Source: Epiperipatus broadwayi (taxonomy: Eukaryota; Onychophora; Udeonychophora; Euonychophora; Peripatidae). From it: a DNA stretch of 64,000 nucleotides. A program made the position numbers and the translations under genes. This document shows positions 25,114-37,282 of the stretch, one piece after another (the first letter of the stretch is position 1; each line of letters starts with the position of its first letter). The notes below the pieces were generated by a model. The model was given only the letters and a program-made list of their open reading frames with translations. It ran no database searches and was not told the origin of the DNA. The DNA lies in assembly GCA_028023455.1 (NCBI GenBank), contig JAQFVV010000012.1, forward strand, positions 15,268,364 through 15,332,363. Direction: 5' to 3'.

Positions 25114-26734
25114 ATATATTTTATATAAAAATATATATATATATACAAAGATGAATCTAGTTCTTTGTTGGTAAAAATTTAAGAGAACAAAATAAAATTA
25201 ATATTTATTGCAATAAAATCTTTTTAAATTTCAAATATATATGATATATTTGAAGTTCAAATTTTAATCACTAAAAAAAATTGAATTTTGTAAATTAAAA
25301 TAATAATTACTATAACACAAGATATAAGTTTACCATAGCTCTCTCATATTTTAGTATGTGAATAGATCATTAATTAACTTAAAACTATATATACTATTCG
25401 TCAATAAATAAATTTACATTGTAAATAAAGATAAACAATATATATATATCAATAATAATGACAAATATAAATAAACAACCTGAATAAGTCTTTAAACACT
25501 ATTTACAGAATGATATATTTCAAACTACAAAACCAATAGTATATCTTTATTCCAGAGAAAATAAAATGTATTTACAAGTACTTTAAATTCAAAGTACATT
25601 TTGTCATTTCCAATATTTTATGCATATATTCAAATTATTCCTTTCACACACATAAGCAGTATTTTATTTTTAGGATTATATGAAGAGAGATCTTTTCATA
25701 AACAAGTATTATTTAAAAACAATATGAATGATTAGAAGCTATCTTTTACCTAGTGTGATACGATGGAAATTAAACTGATATTTATTTATTTATTCATATT
25801 TATTTCAGAAAAATATGATCAATCGACTTAAAATCACACAGGCAAATAAATATGACCCTTATACATCTTTTGCTGTTCATATTTTGTTTTTAAAATATAC
25901 TTAACATCCATTTTTAAAGAATAAAATATTTTGATGGTTTAAAATGTAATGAAGCAATTTGATGATTTTTCTTTTTATAACAAAATTGTTGTTTTCTCAT
26001 AAAATTTCACCAATAAGCTACCCTGGTCTATAGGACAAAAATGTAGCTTCTTACACCTCCATTTTTAAAATATATATATATATACTTTTAGGGTAAATAA
26101 AAAAAAATCATGCAAAGAAATTTATGCATGCTTCTGTTCAAAGCAAAAACAAGAGAGAGAAGTACAAGTTCAATTTATTTAATTCTATTCATATTATTTC
26201 GCTAATGATGTCAGTGTAACCATAGCAATTGTTTATATTCCTTCATTAAGCTATTTCCGGTAGTGTTTTTCTAATAAAAACTGTATTATTCAACTAATAA
26301 AAATAAATATTTTAAAAATATTACATACAATAAAAATTCATGTTTTACAATACCAATAACAAATAAACAATTTATACTATATTTTCAATATATTATGCTG
26401 GAAATATATTTTTATACATATCTCCTAGTACAATATTAAAGAAATAAAAAGGACTAATATATTTGAAATATTAAACATTTATTTGTACTGCTAATTACTT
26501 AATATCATGAATGCAGTAACAAAAACGAAACATATAACAAAAGAATGATATTAATAATTTCATCTAAGCCATATACTTCTATTATTCACATATTTATTTT
26601 TCTTTTTAAAAATGAATTAAAGTCAGTTTATTATCTTACAAAACAATTAATAATAAACAATTTTATACTAATATTATTGTTGTCATAGCAACACAATTAA
26701 TATTTCATAAGTTTATATTATGAATGACATCTTA
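25114..26734. other. AT-rich BAP1 intron
   Basis: Only AT-rich sequence and (TA)n stretches (25131-25144, 26072-26084). Nothing else recognised. Confidence 0.5.
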
Positions 26735-27020
26735 CCAAACTCTCCATACAGTAGTGCCACTCAGTGCAAGCAAAAGTAATCAATGGATGAAAGAAGGCTT
26801 GCGCATAAAATCCCAATATCCCCAGACTAATTTCTGGCTTGTGGCCTTCATCAGTGAGGAACCTTGGATCTGAGAGCACTGCACCTAGATCTTAAGATCT
26901 AATGCAACCCTCCAGCAGCCATCCCCCCATCTCTACTTAACTACAAAACTATGAGACTAAAATTGAAAACAATATTTTCAATCTAAGCTCATTAGCTTAT
27001 ACAGTCATATAGTGAAATGT
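26735..27020 (-). mobile_element. hammerhead-bearing repeat, longer copy on the minus strand
   Basis: The low-coordinate part matches the 300-bp element at 14248 (ACTCTCCATACAGTAGTGCC, CAGTGCAAGC, AAGGCTTG.GCATAAAATCCC). The high-coordinate part (AGATCTTAAGATCTAATGCA, CTAAGCTCATTAGC) matches 52315-52450 in the other orientation. It therefore carries the 5' sequence that the short copy at 14248 lacks. Confidence 0.75.
26819..26860 (-). ncRNA. hammerhead ribozyme-like motif, copy 2
   Basis: On the minus strand: stem I TCCTCA (26860-26855), CTGATGA (26854-26848), A, stem II GGC/GCC around CACAA, A, GAAA, short stem III ATTAGT, C at 26825, then TGGGGA (26824-26819). Stem I pairs over six positions. 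Compared with copy 1, the outer pair of stem II changes from A-T to G-C, a compensatory change. Confidence 0.7.
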
Positions 27021-27158
27021 ATCTCCAATTTCAGTAGGCACAATATACATATATCATGTTTGATGAATAAATATATTCAATCAACCACAAAGACAGACTT
27101 ACACACACACACATATATATGTAAACATTAAAAGCATAAAGCCAAACTAATCAATAAA

Positions 27159-27373
27159 ATAATCAAAATTATTCCAAATTCACAACTCAACCAGACTAGC
27201 CAAAAAAAAAAAAAAAAAACTAAAACCCAACCAATGGTTTCCTTTGCTACAAACAGACTTCTCACTAACACTCGAGAAGTCTGCTTGTAGCAGTGAAATC
27301 ATTGGTTGTGTTTTAGAGGGTTTTTTTTTTGGCTAGTCTGGTAGAGCTGTGAATTTGGAATAATTCTGATTAT
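27159..27373. repeat. 215-bp palindromic element
   Basis: Arms run from ATAATCAAAATTATTCC on the left to its mirror on the right. Both contain CCAGACTAGCC / GGCTAGTCTGG and the core AGACTTCTC.. / ..GAGAAGTCTG around the centre near 27270. The arms include long A and T tracts. No ORF and no clear target duplication. Confidence 0.8.
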
Positions 27374-27404
27374 ATATGTATGTACACAATTATGTATAAC
27401 AGTT

Positions 27405-27590
27405 TGTATCAAGCCCGAGTTGTTGTGGCATTTATAACGGTAAGTATTGATTTCCTAGTTGGTGCAGCATTTATAAAGGTCAATGTAGTTTGAACTGTGT
27501 TGGTGCACCATTTCTAACGATATTTATTGAACTCTTATTGGTGCCATTTATAATGATATGTCAGATTTCCATTTATAACAGTATATAGTT
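27405..27590. repeat. degenerate tandem array (GCATTTATAACGG motif)
   Basis: Four or five units of about 35-45 bp share GTTGGTGCA then CATTTATAACGRTA (27430, 27468, 27508, 27545, 27572). The unit recalls the decayed array at 22380-24100. Confidence 0.5.
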
Positions 27591-28766
27591 AAATCAATTA
27601 TTTTATATAGCGCAATGTTTATAAACTGTAATAGTTAAACAGCATTAAGCTGTTGCACATGCGCTTTGCAGATTTTAACTATAAATGACTGAATACTAAC
27701 ACTTCAAACACATGATAAAGTCTTTGGGAAAAGATAGAGTGGCCATCTATCTTTTTGAACCCAAACGCTTTTGTATGGGCAAATCTTAAGTGTCTGAAAG
27801 TGAAAGCATGAAGATATTAAATAATCACTTTAAATTACTTTTACATGCTTGAATGAATGATGCTGGTGAAAATTACTAGAATTTACAATACGTCATTCTT
27901 ATTTGAAATTAAATGTATATAAATAAATCAATTATTTTATATAGCGCGATTTGCCCATACAAAAGCGTTTGGGTTTGAAAAGATAGATGGCCACTCTATC
28001 TTTTCCCAAAGACTTTATCATGTGTTTGAAGTGTTAGTATTTAGTCATTTATAGTTAAAATCTGCAAAGCACTGTGCAACAGCTTAATGCTGTTTAACTA
28101 TTACACTTTATAAACATTGCGCTATATAAAATAATTGATTTATTTACATACATTTAATTTCAAATAAGAATTATGTATCGTAAATTCTAGTAATTTTCAC
28201 CAGCATCATTCATTCAAGCATGTAAAAGTAATTTAAAGTGATTATTTAATATCTTCACGCTTTCACTTTCAGACACTTAAGATTTGTCCATACAAAAGCG
28301 TTTGGGTTCGAAAAGATAGATGGCCACTCTATCTTTTCCCAAAGACTTTATCATGTGTTTGAAGTGTTAGTATTCAGTCATTTATAGTTAAAATCTGCAA
28401 AGCGCTGTGCAACAGCTTAATGCTGTTTAACTATTACACTTTATAAACATTGCGCTATATAAAATAATTGATTTATTTACATACATTTAATTTCAAATAA
28501 GAATGATGTATCGTAAATTCTAGTAATTTTCACCAGCATCATTCATTCAAGCATGTAAAAGTAATTTAAAGTGATTATTTAATATCTTCACGCTTTCACT
28601 TTCAGACACTTAAGATTTGCCCATACAAAAGCATTTGGGTTCGAAAAGATAGATGGCCACTCTATCTTTTCCCAAAGACTTTATCATGTGTTTGAAGTGT
28701 TAGTATTCAGTCATTATAGTTAAAATCTGCAAAGTGCATGTGCAACAGCTTAATGCTGTTTAACTA
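27591..28766. repeat. 333-bp-period array: one inverted and about 2.5 direct units
   Basis: Direct units start at 27951, 28284 and 28617, exactly 333 bp apart (TTGYCCATACAAAAGC each time). The third is cut at 28766. An inverted unit occupies 27591-27949 and meets the direct units at a GCGC|GATTTGCCC junction. Each unit carries an inner hairpin-forming block (AAGATAGATGGCCACTCTAT) and AACAGCTTAATGCTGTTTAA. Copies differ by few bases, so the array is recent. No ORF. Confidence 0.9.
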
Positions 28767-29108
28767 TAATAGTACATAGTTTTAAATGTTTATAACAATA
28801 TACAGGTTGCATCTATGATGATGGTAAATTATCTTCATTAGCCCACAGCTGTGCAGACAAATTCTTATACCGGAATGGTTTAAAACTAATGTTGCACAAA
28901 ATGCATATTTTTTTTACTTCCTCAGATGTGGTTGAGAACAAGTTGAGTGGCAATTTTATAGTGATGGTCACCAGAACATGATCATCAGCTATATTCCTAT
29001 ACTGAATTAATGTGTAGACTAGCTCTCCATTGGTAAACATGATCTAGTGTGTTAGTGAGAGAATAAATAAATTCTTGAACTGGAAATGGATAGATGTATA
29101 TACAATAG

Positions 29109-29330
29109 ATCATATTTAATCACTCAACATCATAAATTTTTATAGATCATATTTAATCACTTAACATCATAAGTCTTTCTAGATCATATTTAATCATTCA
29201 ACCTCATAAGCTTTTATGGATCATATTTGATCACTTAACCTCATAAGACGTTCTAGATTATATTTAATCACTCAACATCATAAGTATTTATAAATCACTT
29301 TTAATCACTCAACATCATAAGTCTCTGTGA
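29109..29330. repeat. minisatellite, about six units of about 37 bp
   Basis: The unit AGATCATATTTAATCACTYA then ACATCATAAGT plus a variable TTTNT spacer repeats from 29109. Units differ by a few substitutions. No coding potential. Confidence 0.8.
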
Positions 29331-29340
29331 TTTCACTGCT

Positions 29341-32300
29341 GGGAGGCATACCCTAGATCAGTTCACAAACAAAAAAGACAACCATTATTTGTACAATCAT
29401 TTAGTCTATTTATCCTTAGTTATAATGATGATGACTACCATCTGTGGCCATCACAAGTAACACAAATCATGTCTGTTATTAATTTAGCATTAATGAATAA
29501 TGCTCTGGTATACATCAATATATATTATAGCAACCATCAATAATTTAATGAATACTCTAATGTCAATAGGTTAATATGCATGGTTTCTTTTAAGTCATAT
29601 TATATAGTTTCCTATCTCTAGCCATTGATTACACTATCACATCTTTAAATTATGTTTTATGATTGGAATCCACTAGTTATGATGATGACTAAGCTATTTT
29701 TTCACAAGAAAAATAATCAACCTTAAGAAAACTATAAACTTTTTTAATCAGAGAATTGAATTTTATTAATAGACATTGAAAAATACACATATGCAGCAAT
29801 AGATTGGTTACATTTAATGATAACAACAACAAATATAATGAATTTAAACTTGACCATTAACAGCATATAATATGATGTATGGATGTTAACACATTTAATA
29901 GGTGTATAGATGTTTCAGATCATGGAAAATTTAAATTTCACAAATAACCATTCGATGCACACACATATGTGCATAGTATATTACATATAAATTTTATGTA
30001 TCAAATAAAAACAATCGAGAATTAGGTAGAGAAAATTTACCTAAATTATAAAGATAGGAACATTTAAAGAGAGATCTGTTCCTAATTATAATTCTCATTC
30101 CATCCCCCCCCCTCCCCATTAAGCAAGATTACTGATTACCTTAAAGTTATTTCCCACTATAATAAATTTCTACCCTCATACTCTCTCCGGATTTGCACAT
30201 TCATACCCAACACATCCATGCAGGCATATATATATATATCATGTGTGTGTTATTTCCAACTATTAAGCAATCTTGTATTCGACCTTTAAATACAATAAGA
30301 ATAATATATATAAAAAAAACGTTTTTTTCATGATACCCAAAATTAATAAACAAAAAAGAAAACAATACTTTAAAAAAATATGTACATATATAAATGATGA
30401 CATATAATGATTATAATAAAATAACAAATAATCTTGATATAGTAAATATTTATCATTAGCGACCCTCCCCCCTTAATAATTTATGTTTATTTTAATGCTT
30501 TGAAGAGAGAGAAAAATGGACATTAATGATAACCCCCAAAAAATTGTAGAATTATTAAAAAAAATTTTTATATTACCAGGCATTTCTTCTTTTTCCGATG
30601 TAGAAACAATTTCAGTTAGTTTAATGAATTTTATTCAAAGTAAAGTTTATTAAAGATTAGAAATTTGAATTTCAGCCACACACTATTATTTGACATGTGT
30701 AGACATAAATTATAGCAGTTTAGCTGGAAAATTCCTTTTAAGCTCAGACTAGTAATTTTTTTCTTATTTTACTGTGATGATATTGATAACATGGGTCTTG
30801 TGTACAGTCTGCATTTCTTTAAAGACACTTTTCTTTAGTAATTACAATGGGTTCTTCATTTCTTCTTTCCCCCCTTTTTATTCTGCTCTATTTGTAGGCA
30901 TGCCAATAGATAAATAGGTATTTTTCTTCTTTCATACACTTCTTGTATTTTATTCTCTATGTTTTATTTGAATCCATCAATGGGAGGCATGAAGCAATAG
31001 CAAGATTGGAATCCTCTTTGGTCTCTGGAGATCAGCTATAAGATGTTTTTTGGTTTCATTCTTTATTTAAATTTTCAGATGTGCTAGGATTCTTGGATGA
31101 CCAACTGGCCCTCAAACAAAATATATTGATTTCAGCACTGCATTTTGTTATAGAATCTCTTCAAATGAGAAAAAATGACGAGTTGGTCCTCAGAAGCAAT
31201 AATACTTAATACTCACTAAAAATATATTTTTTTCTGACTATATATGTGCTGGCCTTGGTGACATCTTAGCACTCTTATCTATTGGAATATCTATAGATGT
31301 GTGTCCACCTGGTTATCTGTAAAATGTCTATCTGTACAGCTGCGATGCAATTATTTGATAACTGAAAATTTATTCTTTGACGGTCTGCAATAATTAGCGG
31401 TTTCTTTTTAAATTTTAATTGTTTACTAATGAGTTCTTCTCCTCTCTCCCTCCTTTTTAACACTGAAGTTATCTTGATATTTAGAAATGACTTTATCTTT
31501 TTTAAAACTAGATTTATCTTGATATTTAAAACTCTCTTTTTTAACATTAAAAAAAAACTGGTCTTAAATAATAAAAAAAACCTTTTTACACAGAAAATAT
31601 GAAATTATTAAATACCTTTTGATATATATGTCAATGTTTAAATTTTGGTGTTCACATATACATGCATATATAAAACCTGTGTAATTAATAAAAGCAAGAC
31701 AGATAAATATACTGAATTAATAGATGATGGGTGAAAGCAAATTAAACTATATGAAATGCTAAAGACTATTAGTACTATTAGAAATAAAAGTACTAAAAAA
31801 TATGACTAAGAAAGAACAAAATTATAATTTATTAGATATAAAAGTAATAGGAAAAATTACTAAGTAAACTTAAAAAAAAAAAATGTACGGAGTCTGTGTC
31901 TACAGTCAACTATTTTTATATGCTAAAAACTTTAATTCTGAGATATAAATAAGCTCGGATGAATACTGAACCAAGTCATAATTATGGATATATTAGAAAT
32001 TTAAAAATAAGACAATAATACCTTATATTCCTATTAAAATTTCATTTTTCAGTAGATTGTTAAAATATTCAAAATATATATATTGTCAACTTCACTAGTT
32101 AAAGCTTCAGTATATCCCTCCCTTGGTTCATTTATCTTTTTCCTTTTACAATCTTAGTTTTATAGACATTTAATCTATCAGACTATCTCTTGAAGAAAAC
32201 AAATGTTCTACATCCCTCTTTTTGAAATCCTTGGGGTTAAAAATATAGAGTTTGAACTCAATACCCTACAATATATATGTACATATACTTATAAAATCAT

Positions 32301-34340
32301 AAAAAATGCATATATACCCAATATATGTATTTATATCTATAAGTATATATTGTAAGAGATGGCTTACAACTAGCCTTCACACCTGTCCCAATTTCTTTCA
32401 CAATGTTGGAATTCAGACCAAGTGGTAGGCAAATAAAATATCCTACATACTTACTTATACAAATGTAGTATGTACATTTATAAACATACATATAGACTGA
32501 TATGTTTGAGAAATTAATTCTTATTTTTTTTATCTATTGTAAGAAAGTAAACAAATTCATTATAGAGGAAGTATATACGTACGTAAACATATATATAAAC
32601 TAATATGTTTGTCTATTTGTGGAAGTTAATTGTTTTTCTTGTATTCATTTAATTTCATTAACTAAAATACTAATAAATTGACCGACAGACATGACAAAGG
32701 TCAAAATTTATAGATATGAGGTCAAAATTGTTGATAAAGGATTGAATTTGGAATAATGAACATTAAATAAAAATAATATTTTATAATTTGTTTTTTTTTT
32801 TTATTAAGTTGTAACAATAAGTTTTTAGCTAGCACATGACAAGACAGCATTTCTCTTGACTTAAAAAAATCTACAATTGAACCGACAGCAGATAAGTAAA
32901 GTTTTTTTTTTCTTTTAAAAAAAAAAAAGAAAAACTGTTGGCATTTTAAAAACAGTAATTTTAATATTTGTAGTTTCAAGATAATATAAAATCTTTATTT
33001 TGGATAGAAGGAAACTGGAAAGTTAAACTTCAATTTATAATTAGCAGGAATGAACTAATGACTTAATTTATTCTGCAAGCTAAAATTCATTATTATGGAA
33101 ATGATGAAAAAAAAAAGTGAAACTATTAAAAATTGTTATCTTTAAAAGCTATTTTTATATATATTGAAGCCATGAAGCCACGTTATGAATAACAGTTTAT
33201 AATAAAAAAAAATCATTACAATGCGTCAGGGGTAAAGGACCAATGCTGTAGAATTTTCCAAAGCTAGCTTCAATGTCATTATGGAATTATGAAATTATGG
33301 AATTTGTGAAATTATGAAGTTATAAAATTTCACAATCAAAATGTCTATTCAGAGAACGCTGGTGTACATCAATCTTCCATGAATTTATATATGTTCAGGA
33401 GAGATAATTTGTATGTGTTTGTTTTAACCAAGCAGCATGAAAAATATGAATATTAACAGAGTTGGCAAACAGGAACGCTATACATGGAGATTGACATTTA
33501 TATTTATATAATCTTAACTGTGGAGATAAAATGCTTGCTTTTCTCAAGATAAATATATTTTGTTTTGATTCACATGATTTTTTTTTGCTTTATTATTGCT
33601 ATTTGAAAGTTTATGTATTGCATTTTTTTTTTATTGTGTATTCAAGATTCATTTTTCAAATTCGATCAACTGCAATATAAAAGTGGAAGCAGTGAATAGA
33701 TGTGTCATATGTTGATGTATCTTAAAAAAGGAATCATCTTCAATTAATATGTATGTTATTTTTTTAATAAAAGTAAATTTACAGATTCCTCTGGAAATTC
33801 AACATAGATCCATCAAGGCAATCTCAAGTAAGATTTTTATATATTTAACATTGAGGGCAAACTTTAGGACAAATGAAACTATTCTGTTACTAATTAGTTT
33901 TAATAATATTTACTTGTAATTTTGTTTTATTTCTGAATGCACAATTAACCCACTGAGTAAAAGGTCTGCTTTGTATCTATCATTAGTTTTTTTATTAGGA
34001 TTTACACACATATAGATGGGAGTGGGGCTATATATATATTTTAATTAAAAAATAGTTATAAATGTATTTACTCGAGCCTAAAAATACCATTCTAATAATT
34101 ACATTAATGGGGTAGTTTTAGAATTAGTGAACTCTCATTGTGCTTTTCTTTTTTTTATGTATATATTTAATGAATTATATAGTATAATATACTTCAAACT
34201 ATTTTGTCTCTGTTGTATGAAGCCATCAAGATGATAGAAAAACCATTCTTGATAACCGAATAATTATTTTATTATTTTTTGTTTGTAAATAATTATTATA
34301 TATGTTGTTAATAAACATATTAAGTTGTTTAAATCAATCT
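29341..34340. other. AT-rich BAP1 intron, no gene seen
   Basis: Mostly featureless. Short (TA)n runs, a C-rich patch at 30105-30117 and long homopolymers. The 90-aa ORF at 31275-31547 and the one at 32722-32979 are lysine/phenylalanine-rich by-products of A and T tracts. Confidence 0.5.
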
Positions 34341-34347
34341 GATCTCT

Positions 34348-34480
34348 GTTTGATCATCGCCATCATCACTGTGCATTGATACCACTAGATGTTTGATCAT
34401 CATCATGTATTGCTCTTATAAATAAATGTTTGATCATCATCATGTATTGCTCTTATAAATAATTGATCATCATCAGTATT
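34348..34480. repeat. short tandem repeat with TGATCATCATC units
   Basis: A roughly 45-bp unit, GTTTGATCATCATCATGTAT then TGCTCTTATAAATAA, occurs twice in full (34391 and 34429) with partial units either side. Confidence 0.7.
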
Positions 34481-34499
34481 TTTCTATATCTATGCTTAT

Positions 34500-34860
34500 A
34501 TATAGGCATATTTGGTTATAATTGAGTAAGTCCATCCCTGAAGAGAGCTGACTGCAAGAACTCCCGAGTTTGAATTCTGTAGTGTAATGGGGCCTAAAAA
34601 GGGAGATGTAATGAATGTGCACTGGTCTAAGTCATATTGAAATATTTTAAGTAAATTGTAAGCTAGTATATTGAAAGTAGATGTGATTTAAAACTGGACC
34701 GCTCATTGTGACATCTTTAGCATCCTATTCGAAGGCCTAGGTCTGACAGTAGTGAGATGCGCTCCCTTTATTATATGCCATTCCTATTTCAGTAACATCT
34801 GATGCATCCAAATATGCCATCGAATCATAAATTTAGGATAAGATTTGTTGTAGGTTGGTT
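34500..34860 (+). mobile_element. SINE-like dispersed repeat, copy 1
   Basis: It aligns with 47525-47850: GTAAGTCCATCCCTGAAGAG against GTAAATCCATACCTGAAGAG, a B-box-like GAGTTTGAATTC against GAGTTCGAATGC, TAATGGGGCCT against TAATGGAGCCT, and AGTAGATGTGAT against GATAGATGTAAT. It may be a tRNA-derived SINE with a decayed A box. Confidence 0.6.
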
Positions 34861-34989
34861 GACACATTTCATTCAAGTCATCCAATTACTTAGCCATATT
34901 CGCGTCGTCATATGGGTGTACCCCGTTGTTCCAGTATATCTGGCTCCATCAACTTTGGGATAGTGGGTTCTGTTATAATATATATAAAC

Positions 34990-37282
34990 AGATTAATATT
35001 ATTAAGAAAGATAATACTGATTTTTGAAGTTCACATCAGCATTTTTCCAGAATAAATTATCATTTATTTGATTTTTCAAATTGTTCACTGTTATTATAAT
35101 GAAACCCATCCATCTCATTGCAAATCCTTTGCTTCTTTTGCCACCAACCTTTCTAAGCATTATACTCTTTCTAATTTCATGAAATAATATAGATCACTTC
35201 ATAATATGATCAAAATAAAATATTTCAATTTATTCATTTTCCTTACCAAGATATTTTCAAAAATCTCCACCATCATCACAGTTTAAAAGCATCAATATTT
35301 TTATTTGATTTTCTGAATCAAACTTACCATCTGTCTATCATTAAGGATCTTCATTTTCTAAGATATGTCTCTATATCCAGTAATCGTTATAAGATTTTTC
35401 ATTATAACTTTATTTAGTGTTAGACTATAATGAACCTTGTAAGCACTGAATTCTTTATTGTTGCTACATAATTCACATACATATATAGTTTTGATGTAAA
35501 TTATAAAATCAGTTGTTGCCCTATTATCATAACCCTTGTTTTTTTCATATTTATCTCTGGAGCTCACCCAGCTCTATTACTTCCAATGATTGAACTTCTT
35601 ATGAATTACTAAACAATAAACCATTTAATTATTATTTTATTTTCTAACTTCCCCGATAAAAATTTTGAGGTCTTTTCTGTTTAACTCTAAGTATGGTATC
35701 ATTTGCACATTTAAAGTTATTTCTAGACTCTTTTTCAGTTTAGTTATTACAACTATGTAACTTTAGAACATGCCAAGCTTCAATTTTGAATCACACTTCA
35801 TTAGAGATAAATAACTTATTGTGTTACGCATACTATTATGGTTGCTGTTTATCATACTTTTGTCTACGTAACATAATTTATTCTACTATAAATTTGTTAA
35901 TATTTTTACATAGTTTGTTGTTAATAAAGCTTTTTTTTAAAAAAAAAACAAAACAAAAAAGAGTTATTGTTGTTTCATTCATCAATTCTGAATCCACATG
36001 TATTTATCCAATCTAGTTTCCTTTATTACATATTTAATATACAAGTTGAATGAAAAAGTGTAGTTCTATCTAACTCATCAATCAATGTGAAACGAGTCTT
36101 TTTTCCCATAGCTTATTTAACTATTTATTCAAGAGAGATTTCCCATAAGAACAATAAAATACTACAGTATATAACAATTTTCCTAAGAATATCTAATACA
36201 TTTAACATAGTTATTGAATATAGAACTTTTGTTATAACAAATAAAGCTCATAAATCTTATTTTGATATTCCATGGCCACTTCAATTATTTAGTGTATGTT
36301 AATCTTTCTTTGAGCCAGCTTGTACATTTAATAAGTCATTTTTCAATAAAAGAATCTAATCTGTGTTGAAAGCTTTATGATGTACATGAAATTGGTATGA
36401 ATAGTTTGCATAGCTTAGTCTAGACTCCTTTGATTTAAAATATAAATAGATTTATTCCAATCTATAGGCCATTGAGTTGTTTTTTAGATTAGTTACATAA
36501 GTCAGCATCTTTTTTTAATAATAGTAAATCTGGCAATGATGTTAATTTATCTATTGTATTAAAAATATTGTAACTTGCTTAAATATCACACTCCCCTCAC
36601 CACACTACTCATATTTTATTTTGAGTAGTTTTGCTTATAATTATGTAATTATTTATAAGGTCAAGTAGTTGGGGTAAAATTTCAGATTCAGTAGAAATAT
36701 AAACAAAATGAATGTAGGGGAAACGGTAAATTTTAAAAAAAGTCATTAGAATATATATGATAAATATATTAAAATAAAGATTTTGCACCATAGTACAGTA
36801 GCCATGATAAAAAAAAATTTTTTTTTTTTTTTTAAACTGCATTTAATCAATCACACCAAGTTTAATAAAGTTAAATTTTGTAAATTATTTTCTGGCTATG
36901 TATATCAAATTGCAAATCTATTACATTAGAGAGAGTGTGTGAGTTCATGTTAATAATCTTTGGATGAACCCAAGATCTATCAAGATGGGTTATTTACTTT
37001 AATTATTGTAAATTCTATATTATAGTCAAGGGAGGGATTCCTTAGAATGTGTATTAAGCTCACATTTATATAGCTTGTGATCGCTTATGACATGTGGGAA
37101 AGCAGTTCTATGTTTGCGACATGTCAATCTTTAACTTCTAGGCCAGTCACTTAAAATTTAATAAGAGATTTCCATTAATATTTTTGTGCTAGACTGTAAT
37201 AATTTTCCAGTATTTGTTATTAAGCAGATGAATATTTTCTGCTGTATACCTATAGGTATTACTCCCACTAGGTTCAAACTGG
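34990..37282. other. AT-rich BAP1 intron, no gene seen
   Basis: No repeat family recognised. Short ORFs here (35358-35567, 35786-36016, 36087-36302, 36609-36842) have no recognisable protein and follow the base composition. Confidence 0.5.

Noticed and set aside
27159-27373. A hammerhead core in the 215-bp palindrome
   Set aside because: No CTGANGA...GAAA pair in the right order on either strand.
29109-29330. A CRISPR-like array
   Set aside because: Units are contiguous with only tiny variable spacers, in a eukaryotic intron. It is a minisatellite.
34348-34480. An RTE LINE 3' tail (TGATCATCATC repeats)
   Set aside because: No RTE coding end precedes it; the tandem unit is longer and includes non-tail sequence.
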